Shown here: in pieces, positions 27,723-36,681 of the stretch
How positions within the stretch are numbered: the first letter of the stretch is position 1
How the letters are laid out: each line of letters starts with the position of its first letter
NCBI GenBank assembly: GCA_002166865.1
Contig: NHTQ01000001.1
Coordinates: 930,001-994,000 of the forward strand
Direction: 5' to 3'
Source of the DNA: Rhodobacteraceae bacterium WFHF2C18
GTDB lineage: Bacteria > Pseudomonadota > Alphaproteobacteria > Rhodobacterales > Rhodobacteraceae
DNA: 64,000 nucleotides
The notes under the pieces: generated by a model
Told to the model about the DNA's origin: nothing
Seen by the model: only the letters and a program-made list of their open reading frames with translations
Databases searched by the model: none
Program-made: the position numbers and the translations under genes

Positions 27723-29668
27723 GCCGCCGCCTCCCCGTCCTCGGCCAGCCGGATCAGCGCCGCGCCGGCGGCGACCTGATCGCCCTGCGCGGCCAGCACC
27801 TCGGCCACGACGCCGTCGCGGGCGGCCAGCAGGGCGTGCTCCATCTTCATCGCCTCCAGCACCGCCAGCCGGTCGCCCGCGCGCACCTCGGCGCCCGGCT
27901 CGGTCAGAACCGCCTTCACGAGCCCCGGCATCGGCGCCTCGATCACGCCGGCATCGCCCGCGGCCAGCGGATCGCGCTTGAGCAGGTCCACGATCTCGAA
28001 GCCCAGACCGTACTGCGCGAAAACCGTCACCAGGTCCCCCGTGACCGCCACCGGCGGCGCGGCCTCCCCGCCGATCTGCCAGCGTCCGCCGATCCGGCGC
28101 GCCGCCACGGTCTGGCCGTCGACCTCCACGTCATGGGCATCGGGGCCCAGCGACTGCACGCGCACCTCGATCTCCGCGCCCTCGCGGCGCAGGAGCACCG
28201 TCCGCGTGAGCGGTGCCCAGAGGGTGAAACCTGCCACCTCCTCGGCCGGCGCCAGCAGATCCAGCGCCGCCAAGCCCGCCAGCGCGGTCTCGGCGGGGCC
28301 CGGCGCGGGCGCGACCACCAGGTCGTCCAGGTCCCGGGCGATGAGCCCGGTGTCCACGTCGCCCGCGGCAAAGCCCGCATGCCCGGCCAGGGCGCCCAGG
28401 AAGGCCAGGTTGGTCACCGTCCCGGCCACCTCGCATTGCCGCAGCGCCGTGGCCAGCCGCCTGAGCGCGCCGGACCGGCTGGCCCCGTGGGTGATGAGCT
28501 TGGCGATCATCGGATCGTAATGCGGGCTGATCTCGTCGCCGGCGCGCACCCCGCTGTCGGCGCGCACGCCCGCGGGAAAGCGCAGATGGCTCAACCGCCC
28601 CGTCGCCGGCAGGAAGCCCTTGGGCACGTCCTCGGCGTAAAGCCGCGCCTCGAAGGCGTGGCCGGTGATCGCCAGGTCTTCCTGCGCGGCCGGCAGGCCC
28701 TCGCCGCTGGCCACGCGCAACTGCCATTCCACCAGATCCACCCCGGTGATCGCCTCGGTCACCGGGTGCTCCACCTGCAGGCGGGTGTTCATCTCCATGA
28801 ACCAGAAGCCGTCGGGCCGCAGCCCCTGGGCGCCGTCCACGATGAATTCCACCGTCCCCGCGCCCTTGTAGCCGATGGCGCGGGCCGCGCGCACCGCCGC
28901 CTGCCCCATGGCGCTGCGCATCTCCTCGGTCATGCCCGGCGCCGGGGCCTCCTCGATCACTTTCTGGTGCCGCCGCTGGAGCGAGCAGTCACGCTCGAAC
29001 AGATGCACCGCCTGCGTCCCGTCGCCGAAGACCTGCACCTCGATATGGCGCGGCTTCTGAATGAACTTCTCGATCAGCACCGCCGCGTTGCCGAAGGCGG
29101 TCGCGGCCTCGCCCCGGGCACTGTCGAGCGCCGCCATGAAATCCTCGGGCCGCTCCACCAGGCGCATGCCCTTGCCGCCACCGCCCGCGACGGCCTTGAT
29201 CAGCACCGGGTAGCCGATGGCATCGGCCGCCCCGGACAGATGCTCGGGATCCTGGGTCTCGCCGTGGTAGCCTGGCACCACCGGCACGCCCGCCTCCTCC
29301 ATCAGCGCCTTGGCCGCGTCCTTGAGCCCCATGGCCCGTATGGCCTCGGCCGAGGGCCCGATGAAGGTCAGCCCCGCCGCCTCCACGGCCTCGACGAAAT
29401 CGGGGTTCTCGCTCAGGAACCCGTAGCCGGGGTGGATGGCCTGCGCGCCGGTCTCCCGCGCGGCGTCTATGATCGCCCCGCCGCTGAGGTAACTGTCGGC
29501 CGGGGCCGGCCCGCCGATGCGCACCGCCCGGTCGGCCAGGGCCACATGGCGCGCGTCGCGGTCGGCATCGGAATAGACCGCAACGCTGCGCACGCCCAGG
29601 GCGCGGGCACTCTCGATGACGCGGCAGGCGATCTCGCCGCGGTTCGCAATCAGGATCGTGTCGAACAT
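27719..29668 (-). CDS. mccA: Methylcrotonyl-CoA carboxylase biotin-containing subunit
   Basis: The 649-residue alpha subunit carboxylates its own biotin with ATP and bicarbonate. Biotin carboxylase domain spans about 1-445 (FDTILIANRGEIACRVIES, GGGGKGMRLVE, FMEMNTRLQVEHPVTE), followed by a linking domain and a C-terminal biotinyl domain with EAMKMEH, the biotinylated Lys at residue 608. Related propionyl-/acetyl-CoA carboxylases look alike; methylcrotonyl-CoA specificity is inferred from the adjacent carboxyltransferase and liu genes. It should be modified by BirA encoded at 6013-6765. Also called liuD. Confidence 0.93.
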   Translation of the reverse strand: MFDTILIANRGEIACRVIESARALGVRSVAVYSDADRDARHVALADRAVRIGGPAPADSYLSGGAIIDAARETGAQAIHPGYGFLSENPDFVEAVEAAGLTFIGPSAEAIRAMGLKDAAKALMEEAGVPVVPGYHGETQDPEHLSGAADAIGYPVLIKAVAGGGGKGMRLVERPEDFMAALDSARGEAATAFGNAAVLIEKFIQKPRHIEVQVFGDGTQAVHLFERDCSLQRRHQKVIEEAPAPGMTEEMRSAMGQAAVRAARAIGYKGAGTVEFIVDGAQGLRPDGFWFMEMNTRLQVEHPVTEAITGVDLVEWQLRVASGEGLPAAQEDLAITGHAFEARLYAEDVPKGFLPATGRLSHLRFPAGVRADSGVRAGDEISPHYDPMIAKLITHGASRSGALRRLATALRQCEVAGTVTNLAFLGALAGHAGFAAGDVDTGLIARDLDDLVVAPAPGPAETALAGLAALDLLAPAEEVAGFTLWAPLTRTVLLRREGAEIEVRVQSLGPDAHDVEVDGQTVAARRIGGRWQIGGEAAPPVAVTGDLVTVFAQYGLGFEIVDLLKRDPLAAGDAGVIEAPMPGLVKAVLTEPGAEVRAGDRLAVLEAMKMEHALLAARDGVVAEVLAAQGDQVAAGAALIRLAEDGEAAA

Positions 29669-29752
29669 CTCAGCCTCTCCCGCGGGCTAGGGCCGGCATG
29701 GCCCCCCGCGTCATCTTGCCAGAAAATCGCCCGCGGGCCAGGACAGCGGGGT

Positions 29753-29801
29753 GGCCCGGCCCGGGTGCGGGGTGGGCGGGCGGGCGCGCCCGGGCCGGGC
29801 C
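29753..29801. repeat. 13-bp inverted repeat between mccB and mccA
   Basis: GGCCCGGCCCGGG (29753-29765) and CCCGGGCCGGGCC (29789-29801) form a perfect 13-bp inverted repeat with a 23-nt G-rich loop, inside the 146-nt gap between the two carboxylase subunit genes. It could form a strong hairpin in the mRNA and set the ratio of the two subunits. No T-run follows, so it is not an intrinsic terminator of the usual type. Confidence 0.6.
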
Positions 29802-29814
29802 GCCCCCGGCCATG

Positions 29815-31419
29815 TCACATCCGGAACACGCCAAAACGGGTCTCCTCGATCGGCGCGTTGAGCGCGGCGCGCAGGCTGAGCGCCAGAACGTCGCGCGACT
29901 TGCGCGGGTCCACCACCCCGTCGTCCCACAGCCGGGCCGAGGCATAAAGAGGGTGCGACTGGCGCTCGAACATCTCGATGGTGGGGCGCTTGAATTCCTC
30001 CTCCGCCTCCGCCGACCAGCTCTGGCCCTTGCGCTCCATCGCGTCGCGCTTGACCGTGGCCAGCACGCCCGCGGCCTGCTCGCCGCCCATCACGCTGATC
30101 CGGCTGTTGGGCCAGGACCACATGAACCGCGGCTGATACGCCCGTCCCGCCATGCCGTAGTTGCCCGCCCCGAAGGAGCCGCCGATGACCATGGTCACCT
30201 TCGGAACGCGCGTCGTGGCTACCGCCGTGACCATCTTGGCCCCATGGCGCGCGATGCCCTCGTTCTCGTACTTGCGGCCCACCATGAAGCCGGTGATGTT
30301 CTGCAGAAAGACCAGCGGGATCCTGCGCTGCGAGCACAGCTCGACGAAATGCGCCCCCTTCTGCGCCGCCTCGGAAAACAGCACGCCGTTGTTGGCCACG
30401 ATGCCCACGGGGCAGCCCTTGAGATGCGCGAAGCCGCAGACCAGGGTCTCGCCGAAGCGCTGCTTGAACTCGTCGAAGCGCGATCCGTCCACCAGCCGCG
30501 CGATCACCTCGCGCACGTCGTAGGGCGTGCGCAGGTCCGCCGGCACGACGCCCAGGATCTCCTCGGGATCGTGGGCGGGCGGCTCGGGCGTGGCCCAGTC
30601 CACGCGCGCGGGCTGCGCGCGGTTCAGGCCGGCCACCGCCCGCCGGGCCAGCGCCAGGGCATGCGCGTCGTCCTCGGCCAGGTAGTCCGCCACGCCCGAC
30701 AGCCGCGTGTGCACGTCGCCGCCGCCCAGCTCCTCGGCGGTGACCTCCTCGCCCGTGGCGGCCTTCACCAGCGGCGGACCCGCCAGGAAAATCGTGCCCT
30801 GCTCCTTCACGATGATGGTGACATCCGACATCGCGGGCACATAGGCGCCGCCGGCGGTGCAGGATCCCATGACGACCGCGATCTGCGGGATCCCCTTGGC
30901 CGACATGTTGGCCTGGTTGTAGAAGATGCGCCCGAAATGGTCGCGGTCGGGGAACACCTCGTCCTGGTTGGGCAGGTTCGCCCCGCCCGAGTCGACCAGG
31001 TAGATACAGGGCAGATGGCATTCCTCCGCGATCTCCTGGGCGCGCAGGTGCTTCTTCACCGTCATGGGGTAGTAGGTGCCGCCCTTCACGGTGGCGTCGT
31101 TGCACACCACCATGCAATCCTGCCCCTGCACCCGGCCCACGCCCGCGATGACCCCGGCGCAGGGCGCCGCGCCGTCGTACAGGCCGTGGGCCGCCGTCAC
31201 GCCGACCTCCAGGAAGGGCGAGCCCGGGTCGAGCAGATTCGCCACCCGCTCGCGCGGGAGCATCTTGCCCCGCGACAGGTGCCGCTCGCGCGCCGCCGCG
31301 CCACCGCCGGCCACCGCCGTCTCGGCGGCCTCCTCGATCGTGCGCAGCGCCTCAAGATGCGCCGCGACGTTGGCCTGAAAGGCCTCGGACGAAGGGATCG
31401 CCTTGGATTCCAGCTTCAT
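29815..31419 (-). CDS. mccB: Methylcrotonyl-CoA carboxylase carboxyltransferase subunit
   Basis: The 534-residue beta subunit transfers the carboxyl group from biotin to 3-methylcrotonyl-CoA. Family segments: [69 protein letters not shown], and [19 protein letters not shown]; these match MCC beta more closely than propionyl-CoA carboxylase. ATG 31419 follows GGAGGCGAC. The gene is divergent from ompW; its downstream gap holds a strong inverted repeat. Also called liuB. Confidence 0.94.
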   Translation of the reverse strand: MKLESKAIPSSEAFQANVAAHLEALRTIEEAAETAVAGGGAAARERHLSRGKMLPRERVANLLDPGSPFLEVGVTAAHGLYDGAAPCAGVIAGVGRVQGQDCMVVCNDATVKGGTYYPMTVKKHLRAQEIAEECHLPCIYLVDSGGANLPNQDEVFPDRDHFGRIFYNQANMSAKGIPQIAVVMGSCTAGGAYVPAMSDVTIIVKEQGTIFLAGPPLVKAATGEEVTAEELGGGDVHTRLSGVADYLAEDDAHALALARRAVAGLNRAQPARVDWATPEPPAHDPEEILGVVPADLRTPYDVREVIARLVDGSRFDEFKQRFGETLVCGFAHLKGCPVGIVANNGVLFSEAAQKGAHFVELCSQRRIPLVFLQNITGFMVGRKYENEGIARHGAKMVTAVATTRVPKVTMVIGGSFGAGNYGMAGRAYQPRFMWSWPNSRISVMGGEQAAGVLATVKRDAMERKGQSWSAEAEEEFKRPTIEMFERQSHPLYASARLWDDGVVDPRKSRDVLALSLRAALNAPIEETRFGVFRM

Positions 31420-31505
31420 GTCGCCTCCTGTCAGCCGCCCGGTCCGGGACGCGCCCCGGCGGCAGGTGTTGCATTTGCGCCGCATCGCGGCACCGCGTGC
31501 GAGAA

Positions 31506-31519
31506 TTGACCCATGTCAA
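31506..31519 (+). promoter_or_regulatory. FNR/CRP-family palindrome upstream of ompW
   Basis: TTGAC-CCAT-GTCAA is a perfect inverted repeat matching the TTGA[TC]-N4-[AG]TCAA pattern of FNR-type regulators. Its centre lies 65 nt before the ompW ATG. A -10-like TACTAG at 31559-31564 would place the site near -59, close to class I activation spacing. The divergent mccB gene starts 87 nt away and could also be affected. Confidence 0.55.
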
Positions 31520-31577
31520 AGAGACTCCGGGCGCCCGGCGCGAGTGTCTCCCCCGTTGTACTAGGGATGGAAAGACA

Positions 31578-32207
31578 ATGACAAAACTCGCTGCACTCAC
31601 CCTCGCGACGGCCCTCGCCGGGGTCGCCGCGCCCGCCTTCGCCCAGTCGCAGGGCGACATGCTCCTGGGTCTCGGGGCACATTCGGTGATGCCCACGGAT
31701 GACTACAGCCAAACGGCTGCGCCCGGCACGGGCCAACTCCGGGTGGATGACAATATCCGCCCCACCGTGACCTTCGAATACTTCGTGGCCGACAACATCG
31801 GGCTGGAAGTGCTGGCCGCATGGCCGTTCGAACACGACATCGAGCTTCGCGGCGCCGGCGACGTCGCCAAGACCAAGCATCTGCCGCCCACGGTCTCGCT
31901 GCAGTACCACTTCACGCCGGGGCCAAAATCGATGGTCAAGCCCTTCGTCGGCGTGGGTGTGAACTACACCACCTTCTTCGACGACAAGGGCACCGGCCCC
32001 CTTGCCGGCACGCCGGTCAGCCTGGATGATTCCTGGGGCCTGGCCGCCCACGCCGGCATCGACGTGGCCATCTCCGAGAACGGCTGGCTGCGCGCCGACG
32101 TCCGCTGGATGGACATCGACACCGACGCGACGGTCGGCGGCACCCCCATCGGCGAAGTCGAAATCGACCCCTGGGTGGTCGGCGTGGCCTACGTCCACAA
32201 GTTCTGA
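31578..32207 (+). CDS. ompW: OmpW-family outer membrane protein
   Basis: The 209-residue protein has a signal peptide (MTKLAALTLATALAGVAAPA, cleavage after AFA at about residue 22) and an eight-stranded beta-barrel pattern of alternating hydrophobics ending in a terminal Phe (VHKF), as required for outer-membrane assembly. Family segments: TVTFEYFVADNIGLEVLAAWPF and PFVGVGVNYTTFF. OmpW proteins are small hydrophobic channels whose expression in enterobacteria responds to oxygen via FNR. An FNR-type palindrome precedes the gene. It interrupts the minus-strand leucine-degradation cluster. The long upstream frame from 31497 lacks a signal peptide at its start and is rejected. Confidence 0.94.
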   Translation: MTKLAALTLATALAGVAAPAFAQSQGDMLLGLGAHSVMPTDDYSQTAAPGTGQLRVDDNIRPTVTFEYFVADNIGLEVLAAWPFEHDIELRGAGDVAKTKHLPPTVSLQYHFTPGPKSMVKPFVGVGVNYTTFFDDKGTGPLAGTPVSLDDSWGLAAHAGIDVAISENGWLRADVRWMDIDTDATVGGTPIGEVEIDPWVVGVAYVHKF

Positions 32208-32219
32208 TCGCCCTTGCCT

Positions 32220-32250
32220 CGGGCCGGCCGCCGCGCCGGCCCGACGGCTT
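32220..32250. terminator. Probable bidirectional terminator hairpin after ompW
   Basis: CGGGCCGGC (32220-32228) and GCCGGCCCG (32235-32243) form a perfect 9-bp stem with a 6-nt loop, followed by ACGGCTTT. It lies in the short gap between convergent ompW and the acyl-CoA synthetase gene, the expected place for a shared terminator; the T-tract is weak. Confidence 0.55.
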
Positions 32251-32263
32251 TCGGCAGGCCCGG

Positions 32264-33835
32264 TCATCGGCTGTCCTCCGTTTCGGCCCGCGCGCGCAGG
32301 TCCTTGCGGATCACCTTGCCGGTGACGGTCGTCGGCAGATTCTCGGTGAAGGTGATCTCCCTTGGAAAACAATGGGCTGCGAGGTGCTGCTTGACGAATT
32401 CCTGCAGTTCTCCCGCCAGCGCCTCGGAGGGCGATACCCCGTCCTTCACCACCACGTAGGCCTTTACGATCTGGGTGCGCAGGGCATCGGGCTTGCCCAC
32501 AACGCCCACCGTCGCCACCGCCGGATGCTTGAGAAGGCAGTCCTCGATCTCCGCCGGCCCGATCCGGTAGCCGGCCGAGGTGATGACGTCATCCTCGCGG
32601 CCCAGGAAACGCAGGTAGCCCTCTTCCCACAGCCCGCGGTCCCCGGTCATCATCCAGTCACCTCGGAACTTGGCCGCCGTCTCCGCGGGCTTGTTCCAGT
32701 ACCCCAGCATCATCGACGCCGCGCCGCGCCGGATCGCCACGTCCCCCTCGCCCGCGGCCGGATTGCCCGCCTCGTCCAGCACCGCGATGTCAAAGCCCGG
32801 CACCGGCTTGCCGATGCAGCCCGGGCGCGGAGGGAACAGGGCGGCGCAGGAACTTGCGACCATGTTGCATTCGGTCTGGCCGTAGAATTCGTTGATCGTC
32901 ACGCCCAAGGCGTGCCGACCCCAGGCCAGCATCTCGGCGCCCAGCGGTTCCCCGCCGCTGGCCACGCTACGCAACCCCGCAAGGCGCAGGTCCGCCGCCT
33001 TCAGCATGCGCAGCGCCGTGGGCGGAAAAAATATATTCCTGACAGAACCTTCGCGCACGATCCTCGCGCATTCCTCGGGGGTGAATTTCGCCAGCCGCGC
33101 CGCCACCACCGGCACGCCGATGGCCAGACCCGGCATCGCGACGTCGAAAAGCCCGCCGATCCAGGCCCAGTCCGCCGGCGTCCACAGGCAATCGTCCGGC
33201 TGGCCCAGGAAATCGTGGCTCATTTCCACGCCGGGCAGATGGCCGGTTAGCATGCGATGGCCGTGCAGCGCACCCTTGGGGCTGCCCGTGGTGCCCGAGG
33301 TGTAGATCAGCACGGCCGGATCCTCCGGCCCCGTCTCGGCGGTGGCGAAAGGCTGCGCCGGAAGGGCCTGCTCCTCGGGGACAAGCGGGCGCGCGCCTTC
33401 CAGCGCGGTGATCATCTGGGCGCTCTCGGCGTCGCTGACCACCCAGGCGGCGCCGGCGTCGCCCACCCGCGCGGCCAGGGCGTCGTGCTTGAAAAGCTTG
33501 AACAAGGGGATTGAAATCGCACCGATTTTCCAGATCGCGATATGGGCCGCCGCGCACCAGGCATCTTGGCCGCGCAACACGCCCACGCGGTCGCCCCGGC
33601 CGACCCCCCGGCCGGCCAGATCATGCGCCAGCCCGTCGGCCATGGCGCGCAGCGCGGCATATGTGACCGCGCGCCGCGCCCCCGACACTTCGATCAGGGC
33701 CACGCGGTCCGGCGCCGCCTCGGCCCAGGAATCGCAGACCTGCGCGGCCATGTTCAACCGGTCCGGAAGGGCCCAGCGGAAGGTCTCGCGCAGACTTTCA
33801 TAGGATCCGGGGGACAGAAGCGGCGCGGGGGTCAT
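32264..33835 (-). CDS. AMP-dependent acyl-CoA synthetase
   Basis: The 523-residue ANL-superfamily enzyme activates a carboxylic acid to its CoA thioester through an acyl-adenylate. Motifs: LIYTSGTTGSPKGALHG (P-loop), EFYGQTECN, the hinge region GREDDVITSAGYRIGPAEIE, and the catalytic lysine in TTVTGKVIRKDLR near the C-terminus. The genomic position directly after isovaleryl-CoA dehydrogenase suggests a short branched-chain acid such as isovalerate, or acetoacetate/acetate; substrate is inferred. Starts with a 4-nt overlap with the small upstream gene. Confidence 0.9.
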   Translation of the reverse strand: MTPAPLLSPGSYESLRETFRWALPDRLNMAAQVCDSWAEAAPDRVALIEVSGARRAVTYAALRAMADGLAHDLAGRGVGRGDRVGVLRGQDAWCAAAHIAIWKIGAISIPLFKLFKHDALAARVGDAGAAWVVSDAESAQMITALEGARPLVPEEQALPAQPFATAETGPEDPAVLIYTSGTTGSPKGALHGHRMLTGHLPGVEMSHDFLGQPDDCLWTPADWAWIGGLFDVAMPGLAIGVPVVAARLAKFTPEECARIVREGSVRNIFFPPTALRMLKAADLRLAGLRSVASGGEPLGAEMLAWGRHALGVTINEFYGQTECNMVASSCAALFPPRPGCIGKPVPGFDIAVLDEAGNPAAGEGDVAIRRGAASMMLGYWNKPAETAAKFRGDWMMTGDRGLWEEGYLRFLGREDDVITSAGYRIGPAEIEDCLLKHPAVATVGVVGKPDALRTQIVKAYVVVKDGVSPSEALAGELQEFVKQHLAAHCFPREITFTENLPTTVTGKVIRKDLRARAETEDSR

Positions 33836-34134
33836 GACGCCCCTCCCGGCCGGTCCACGTCGGCCACGCGGCCGTAGCGGTCAACGAAATACTCGTGCCG
33901 CGCACCGGCCGGCCCGCAGGAGATGACAAGCCATAACTCCCGGGATCGCGCGGGCCGTGCCTGGCAGGCGGTGCGGCGCACGCCGCCGCCCACCTCGGAG
34001 ACGTAAAGCCCCGCGACCCGGTCGATGACCTCGGTCTCGGTGGTGGTGATCGCGCGCCCGCCCAGCAGCAGGCCCACCCCGGCGACTGCGGCCAGCAGGC
34101 CCGCAAGCGGCGCGAAGAGGGCCAGGCGCGGCAT
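33832..34134 (-). CDS. Unknown 100-aa membrane-anchored protein in liu operon
   Basis: The 100-residue protein has one N-terminal hydrophobic helix (about 5-28) followed by a polar domain with two cysteines (RRTACQARP, VISCGPAGARHEYFVDRYG). It could be a signal-anchored periplasmic protein. No family recognised. ATG 34134 overlaps the isovaleryl-CoA dehydrogenase stop (TGATG), and its own stop overlaps the acyl-CoA synthetase start (ATGA), so it is translated as part of the operon. This tight coupling is the best evidence that it is a real gene. Confidence 0.75.
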   Translation of the reverse strand: MPRLALFAPLAGLLAAVAGVGLLLGGRAITTTETEVIDRVAGLYVSEVGGGVRRTACQARPARSRELWLVISCGPAGARHEYFVDRYGRVADVDRPGGAS

Positions 34135-35297
34135 CACCCCATCGCCCCCATCAGTTCGCGGCCCACCAGCATCCGGCGGATCTCGGAGGTGCCCGCGCCG
34201 ATTTCCATCAGCTTGGCGTCGCGGAAGATGCGCGCCACCGGCGCGTCGTTCAGGAACCCCGCCCCGCCCATGGCCTGCACCGCCTGGTGGGCCTGCTTCA
34301 TCGCCTCCTCGGAGGCATAAAGCACGCAGGCCGCGGCGTCCTGCCGGGTGACCTCGCCCCGGTCGCAGGCCTTGGCGACCTCGTAGACATAGGCCCGGGC
34401 CGAATTCATCGCCGTGTACATGTCGGCGATCTTGCCCTGCATCAGCTGGAAATTCCCGATGGGCTGGCCGAACTGCTTGCGCTCGGCCATGTAGGGCATG
34501 ATCTCGTCCAGGCAGGCGGCCATGATCCCCGTGCCGATCCCGGCGAGCACCACGCGCTCGTAGTCCAGCCCCGACATCAGCACGCGCACGCCCTGGCCCT
34601 CTTCGCCCAGGACGTTCTCGAACGGCACCTCGACATCGTCGAAGATCAGTTCCGCGGTGTTCGAGCCGCGCATCCCCAGCTTGTCGAAATGCGGACTGGT
34701 GGAAAAGCCCTTCATCTCCTTTTCCACGAGGAAGGCGGTGATGCCCTTTGCCCCGGCGTCCGGGTCGGTCTTGGCATAGACCACCAGCGTGTCCGCATCC
34801 GGCCCGTTGGTGATCCAGTACTTGTTGCCATTGAGCACGTAGCGGTCATTGCGCTTCTCGGCGCGCAGCTTCATGCCCACCACGTCGCTGCCCGCGCCGG
34901 CCTCGGACATCGCCAGCGCGCCCACGTTCTCGCCCGAGATCAGCCCGGGCAGATAGCGCGCCTTCTGCGCGTCGGTGCCGTTGAGCTTGATCTGGTTGAC
35001 ACAGAGGTTGGAGTGCGCCCCGTAACTCAGTGAAACGCTGGCCGAGGCGCGCGCGATCTCCTCCACCGCGACCACGTGGGCAAGGTAGCCCATGCCGGCG
35101 CCACCCTGCTCCTCCGGCACGGTGATCCCCAGCAGGCCCAGTTCGCCCATCTCGGTCCACAGATCGTGCGGAAAGACGTTTTGCGCGTCGATGTCGGCCG
35201 CCATCGGCTTCACGCGCTCCTGCGCCCAGCGATGGACCATCTCGCGCAGGGCGTTCACGTCCTCGCCCAGATCGAACTGCATGACCGCGTTGAACAT
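34134..35297 (-). CDS. ivd: Isovaleryl-CoA dehydrogenase
   Basis: The 387-residue FAD enzyme oxidises isovaleryl-CoA to 3-methylcrotonyl-CoA, passing electrons to ETF. Acyl-CoA dehydrogenase signatures: [17 protein letters not shown] (FAD binding), [18 protein letters not shown], and [33 protein letters not shown] near the C-terminus broken into shorter family blocks; the isovaleryl type places the catalytic Glu in [11 protein letters not shown]. First gene of the liu run, preceded by a strong promoter, an operator-like palindrome and GGGAGAGAGG before the ATG. Also called liuA. Confidence 0.94.
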   Translation of the reverse strand: MFNAVMQFDLGEDVNALREMVHRWAQERVKPMAADIDAQNVFPHDLWTEMGELGLLGITVPEEQGGAGMGYLAHVVAVEEIARASASVSLSYGAHSNLCVNQIKLNGTDAQKARYLPGLISGENVGALAMSEAGAGSDVVGMKLRAEKRNDRYVLNGNKYWITNGPDADTLVVYAKTDPDAGAKGITAFLVEKEMKGFSTSPHFDKLGMRGSNTAELIFDDVEVPFENVLGEEGQGVRVLMSGLDYERVVLAGIGTGIMAACLDEIMPYMAERKQFGQPIGNFQLMQGKIADMYTAMNSARAYVYEVAKACDRGEVTRQDAAACVLYASEEAMKQAHQAVQAMGGAGFLNDAPVARIFRDAKLMEIGAGTSEIRRMLVGRELMGAMG

Positions 35298-35326
35298 CGC
35301 GCCTCTCTCCCGTCACAGACGTTTAT

Positions 35327-35340
35327 TGAACAGTTGTTCA
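35327..35340 (-). promoter_or_regulatory. Operator-like palindrome at the ivd promoter
   Basis: TGAACA-gt-TGTTCA is a perfect 14-bp palindrome of the kind bound by TetR-family dimers. It begins one base after the -10 hexamer (minus strand) and would cover the transcription start, 30 nt upstream of the ivd ATG, a position expected for repression. The regulator is not in the visible neighbourhood. Confidence 0.6.
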
Positions 35341-35370
35341 TTTATAGCGGCAACGCACATCCCCGGTCAA
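35341..35370 (-). promoter_or_regulatory. Strong candidate promoter of ivd (liu operon)
   Basis: On the minus strand TTGACC (35370-35365) is followed after 18 nt by TATAAA (35346-35341), close to sigma-70 consensus, with a Shine-Dalgarno sequence (GGGAGAGAGG) just before the ivd start. The local sequence is AT-richer than its surroundings. Confidence 0.7.
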
Positions 35371-35440
35371 TCCCGCAGGTGACATCCGTGAGGGCAACGG
35401 CCCCGGCGCCCCAGCGTTCCGGCCCGCGCCGGGATCGGGA

Positions 35441-36634
35441 TCAGCCGTTCTGGTACACCGCGCCCACCTCGGCGCGGATGATGCGCGCGATCTGCGCGCA
35501 GTCCGCCAGGCTGAAGGTCAGCGGCAAACGCATGTCCAGGATACCGCGCAGGATGCGGTCGGTTTCGGGCATCGGATCCGAGGCGGCATAGCGCCAGCTG
35601 TCGTAGCGGCTGGTGAATCCCACCGGCTCGGGCCCGCCGAACCACTTCAGCTCGACCCCCCGCGCCTTGCAGCGCGCCACCACCTCCTCGATGGCCGCAT
35701 CGGCCCAGTCCAGCAACAGGACCTGGATCGACGACCCGACGAAGGATTCCTTCGCCGCGCGCTCGATCACGGTCAGGCCGGGCGTGCCGCGCAGGCCCTC
35801 CTCGACCGTGCGGTAGCGCGCGGTCCAGGCCGCGCATTGTTCGGGCAGCCGCCGCAGTTGCGGGCGCAGGATCGCCGCGCGCAGGTTGTCCATCCGGCCC
35901 GAAATGTTGGGCGTGTCATACTTCACGCGCGCGAAAACCTCTTCCGGCGGCGCCGCGCGGTGGCGGTCGTACAGCATGTAGGAACCCGACAGGATCACCG
36001 CCCGGGCCATCACCTCGTCGTCGTCGGTGACCAGCAGGCCCCCTTCCCCCGCGTTCATGTGCTTGTACGTCTGGGTGGAATAACACCCCACCCGCCCGTG
36101 CCGCCCCGAGGGCACCCCGCGCCAGGCCGCGCCCATGGTATGGGCGCAATCCTCCACCACCGTGACGCCGGCGGCCTCGCAGATGGCCATCAGCCGGTCC
36201 ATGTCGGCGATATGCCCGCGCATGTGGCTCAGCAGCAGCACATCGGCCATGCCGGCCTTGGCCTCCAGATCCGCCAGGTCGATGGTCAGCCGCTCGGTCA
36301 CGCCGACGAAGACGGGCCTCGCCCCGACGGCGGCGATGGCGCCCGGCACGGGGGCCAGCGTGAAGGCGTTGCTGAGCACGCGATCGCCCGGCCCGACCCC
36401 CAGCGCGCGCAGCGCCGTGGACAGGGCATAACCGCCGGAAGCCACCGCCAGCGCGTAGCGCGCCCCGGTGAAGGCGGCGAATTCCTCCTCCAGCAGGGCG
36501 ACCTCGCCCGCCTCGCCGGGGGCAAGGTTGTAGCGGTGCAGCCGCCCGTGCCGCATCACCTCCAGCGCCGCCGCGATCCCTTCCTCGGGGATGGGCTCCT
36601 GCTGGGTGAAACTGCCCTTGAAAACGTCGCTCAT
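35441..36634 (-). CDS. DegT/DnrJ/EryC1-type sugar aminotransferase
   Basis: The 397-residue PLP enzyme belongs to the fold-type I group that aminates keto-sugars for surface polysaccharides or antibiotics. Visible: ASGGYALSTALRALGVGPGD (cofactor phosphate region), VVEDCAHTMGA (Asp contacting the pyridine nitrogen), and the Schiff-base Lys in TYKHMNAGEGG. Length is normal. ATG 36634 begins the recognisable protein; an upstream extension is unsupported. It stands alone between the liu operon and the phosphatase gene, so its product is not predictable from context. Confidence 0.87.
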   Translation of the reverse strand: MSDVFKGSFTQQEPIPEEGIAAALEVMRHGRLHRYNLAPGEAGEVALLEEEFAAFTGARYALAVASGGYALSTALRALGVGPGDRVLSNAFTLAPVPGAIAAVGARPVFVGVTERLTIDLADLEAKAGMADVLLLSHMRGHIADMDRLMAICEAAGVTVVEDCAHTMGAAWRGVPSGRHGRVGCYSTQTYKHMNAGEGGLLVTDDDEVMARAVILSGSYMLYDRHRAAPPEEVFARVKYDTPNISGRMDNLRAAILRPQLRRLPEQCAAWTARYRTVEEGLRGTPGLTVIERAAKESFVGSSIQVLLLDWADAAIEEVVARCKARGVELKWFGGPEPVGFTSRYDSWRYAASDPMPETDRILRGILDMRLPLTFSLADCAQIARIIRAEVGAVYQNG

Positions 36635-36681
36635 ACCGCAGTCTGTAGCCCCCTGCCCGCGCGCGTCAATGCCGAGCCCCG

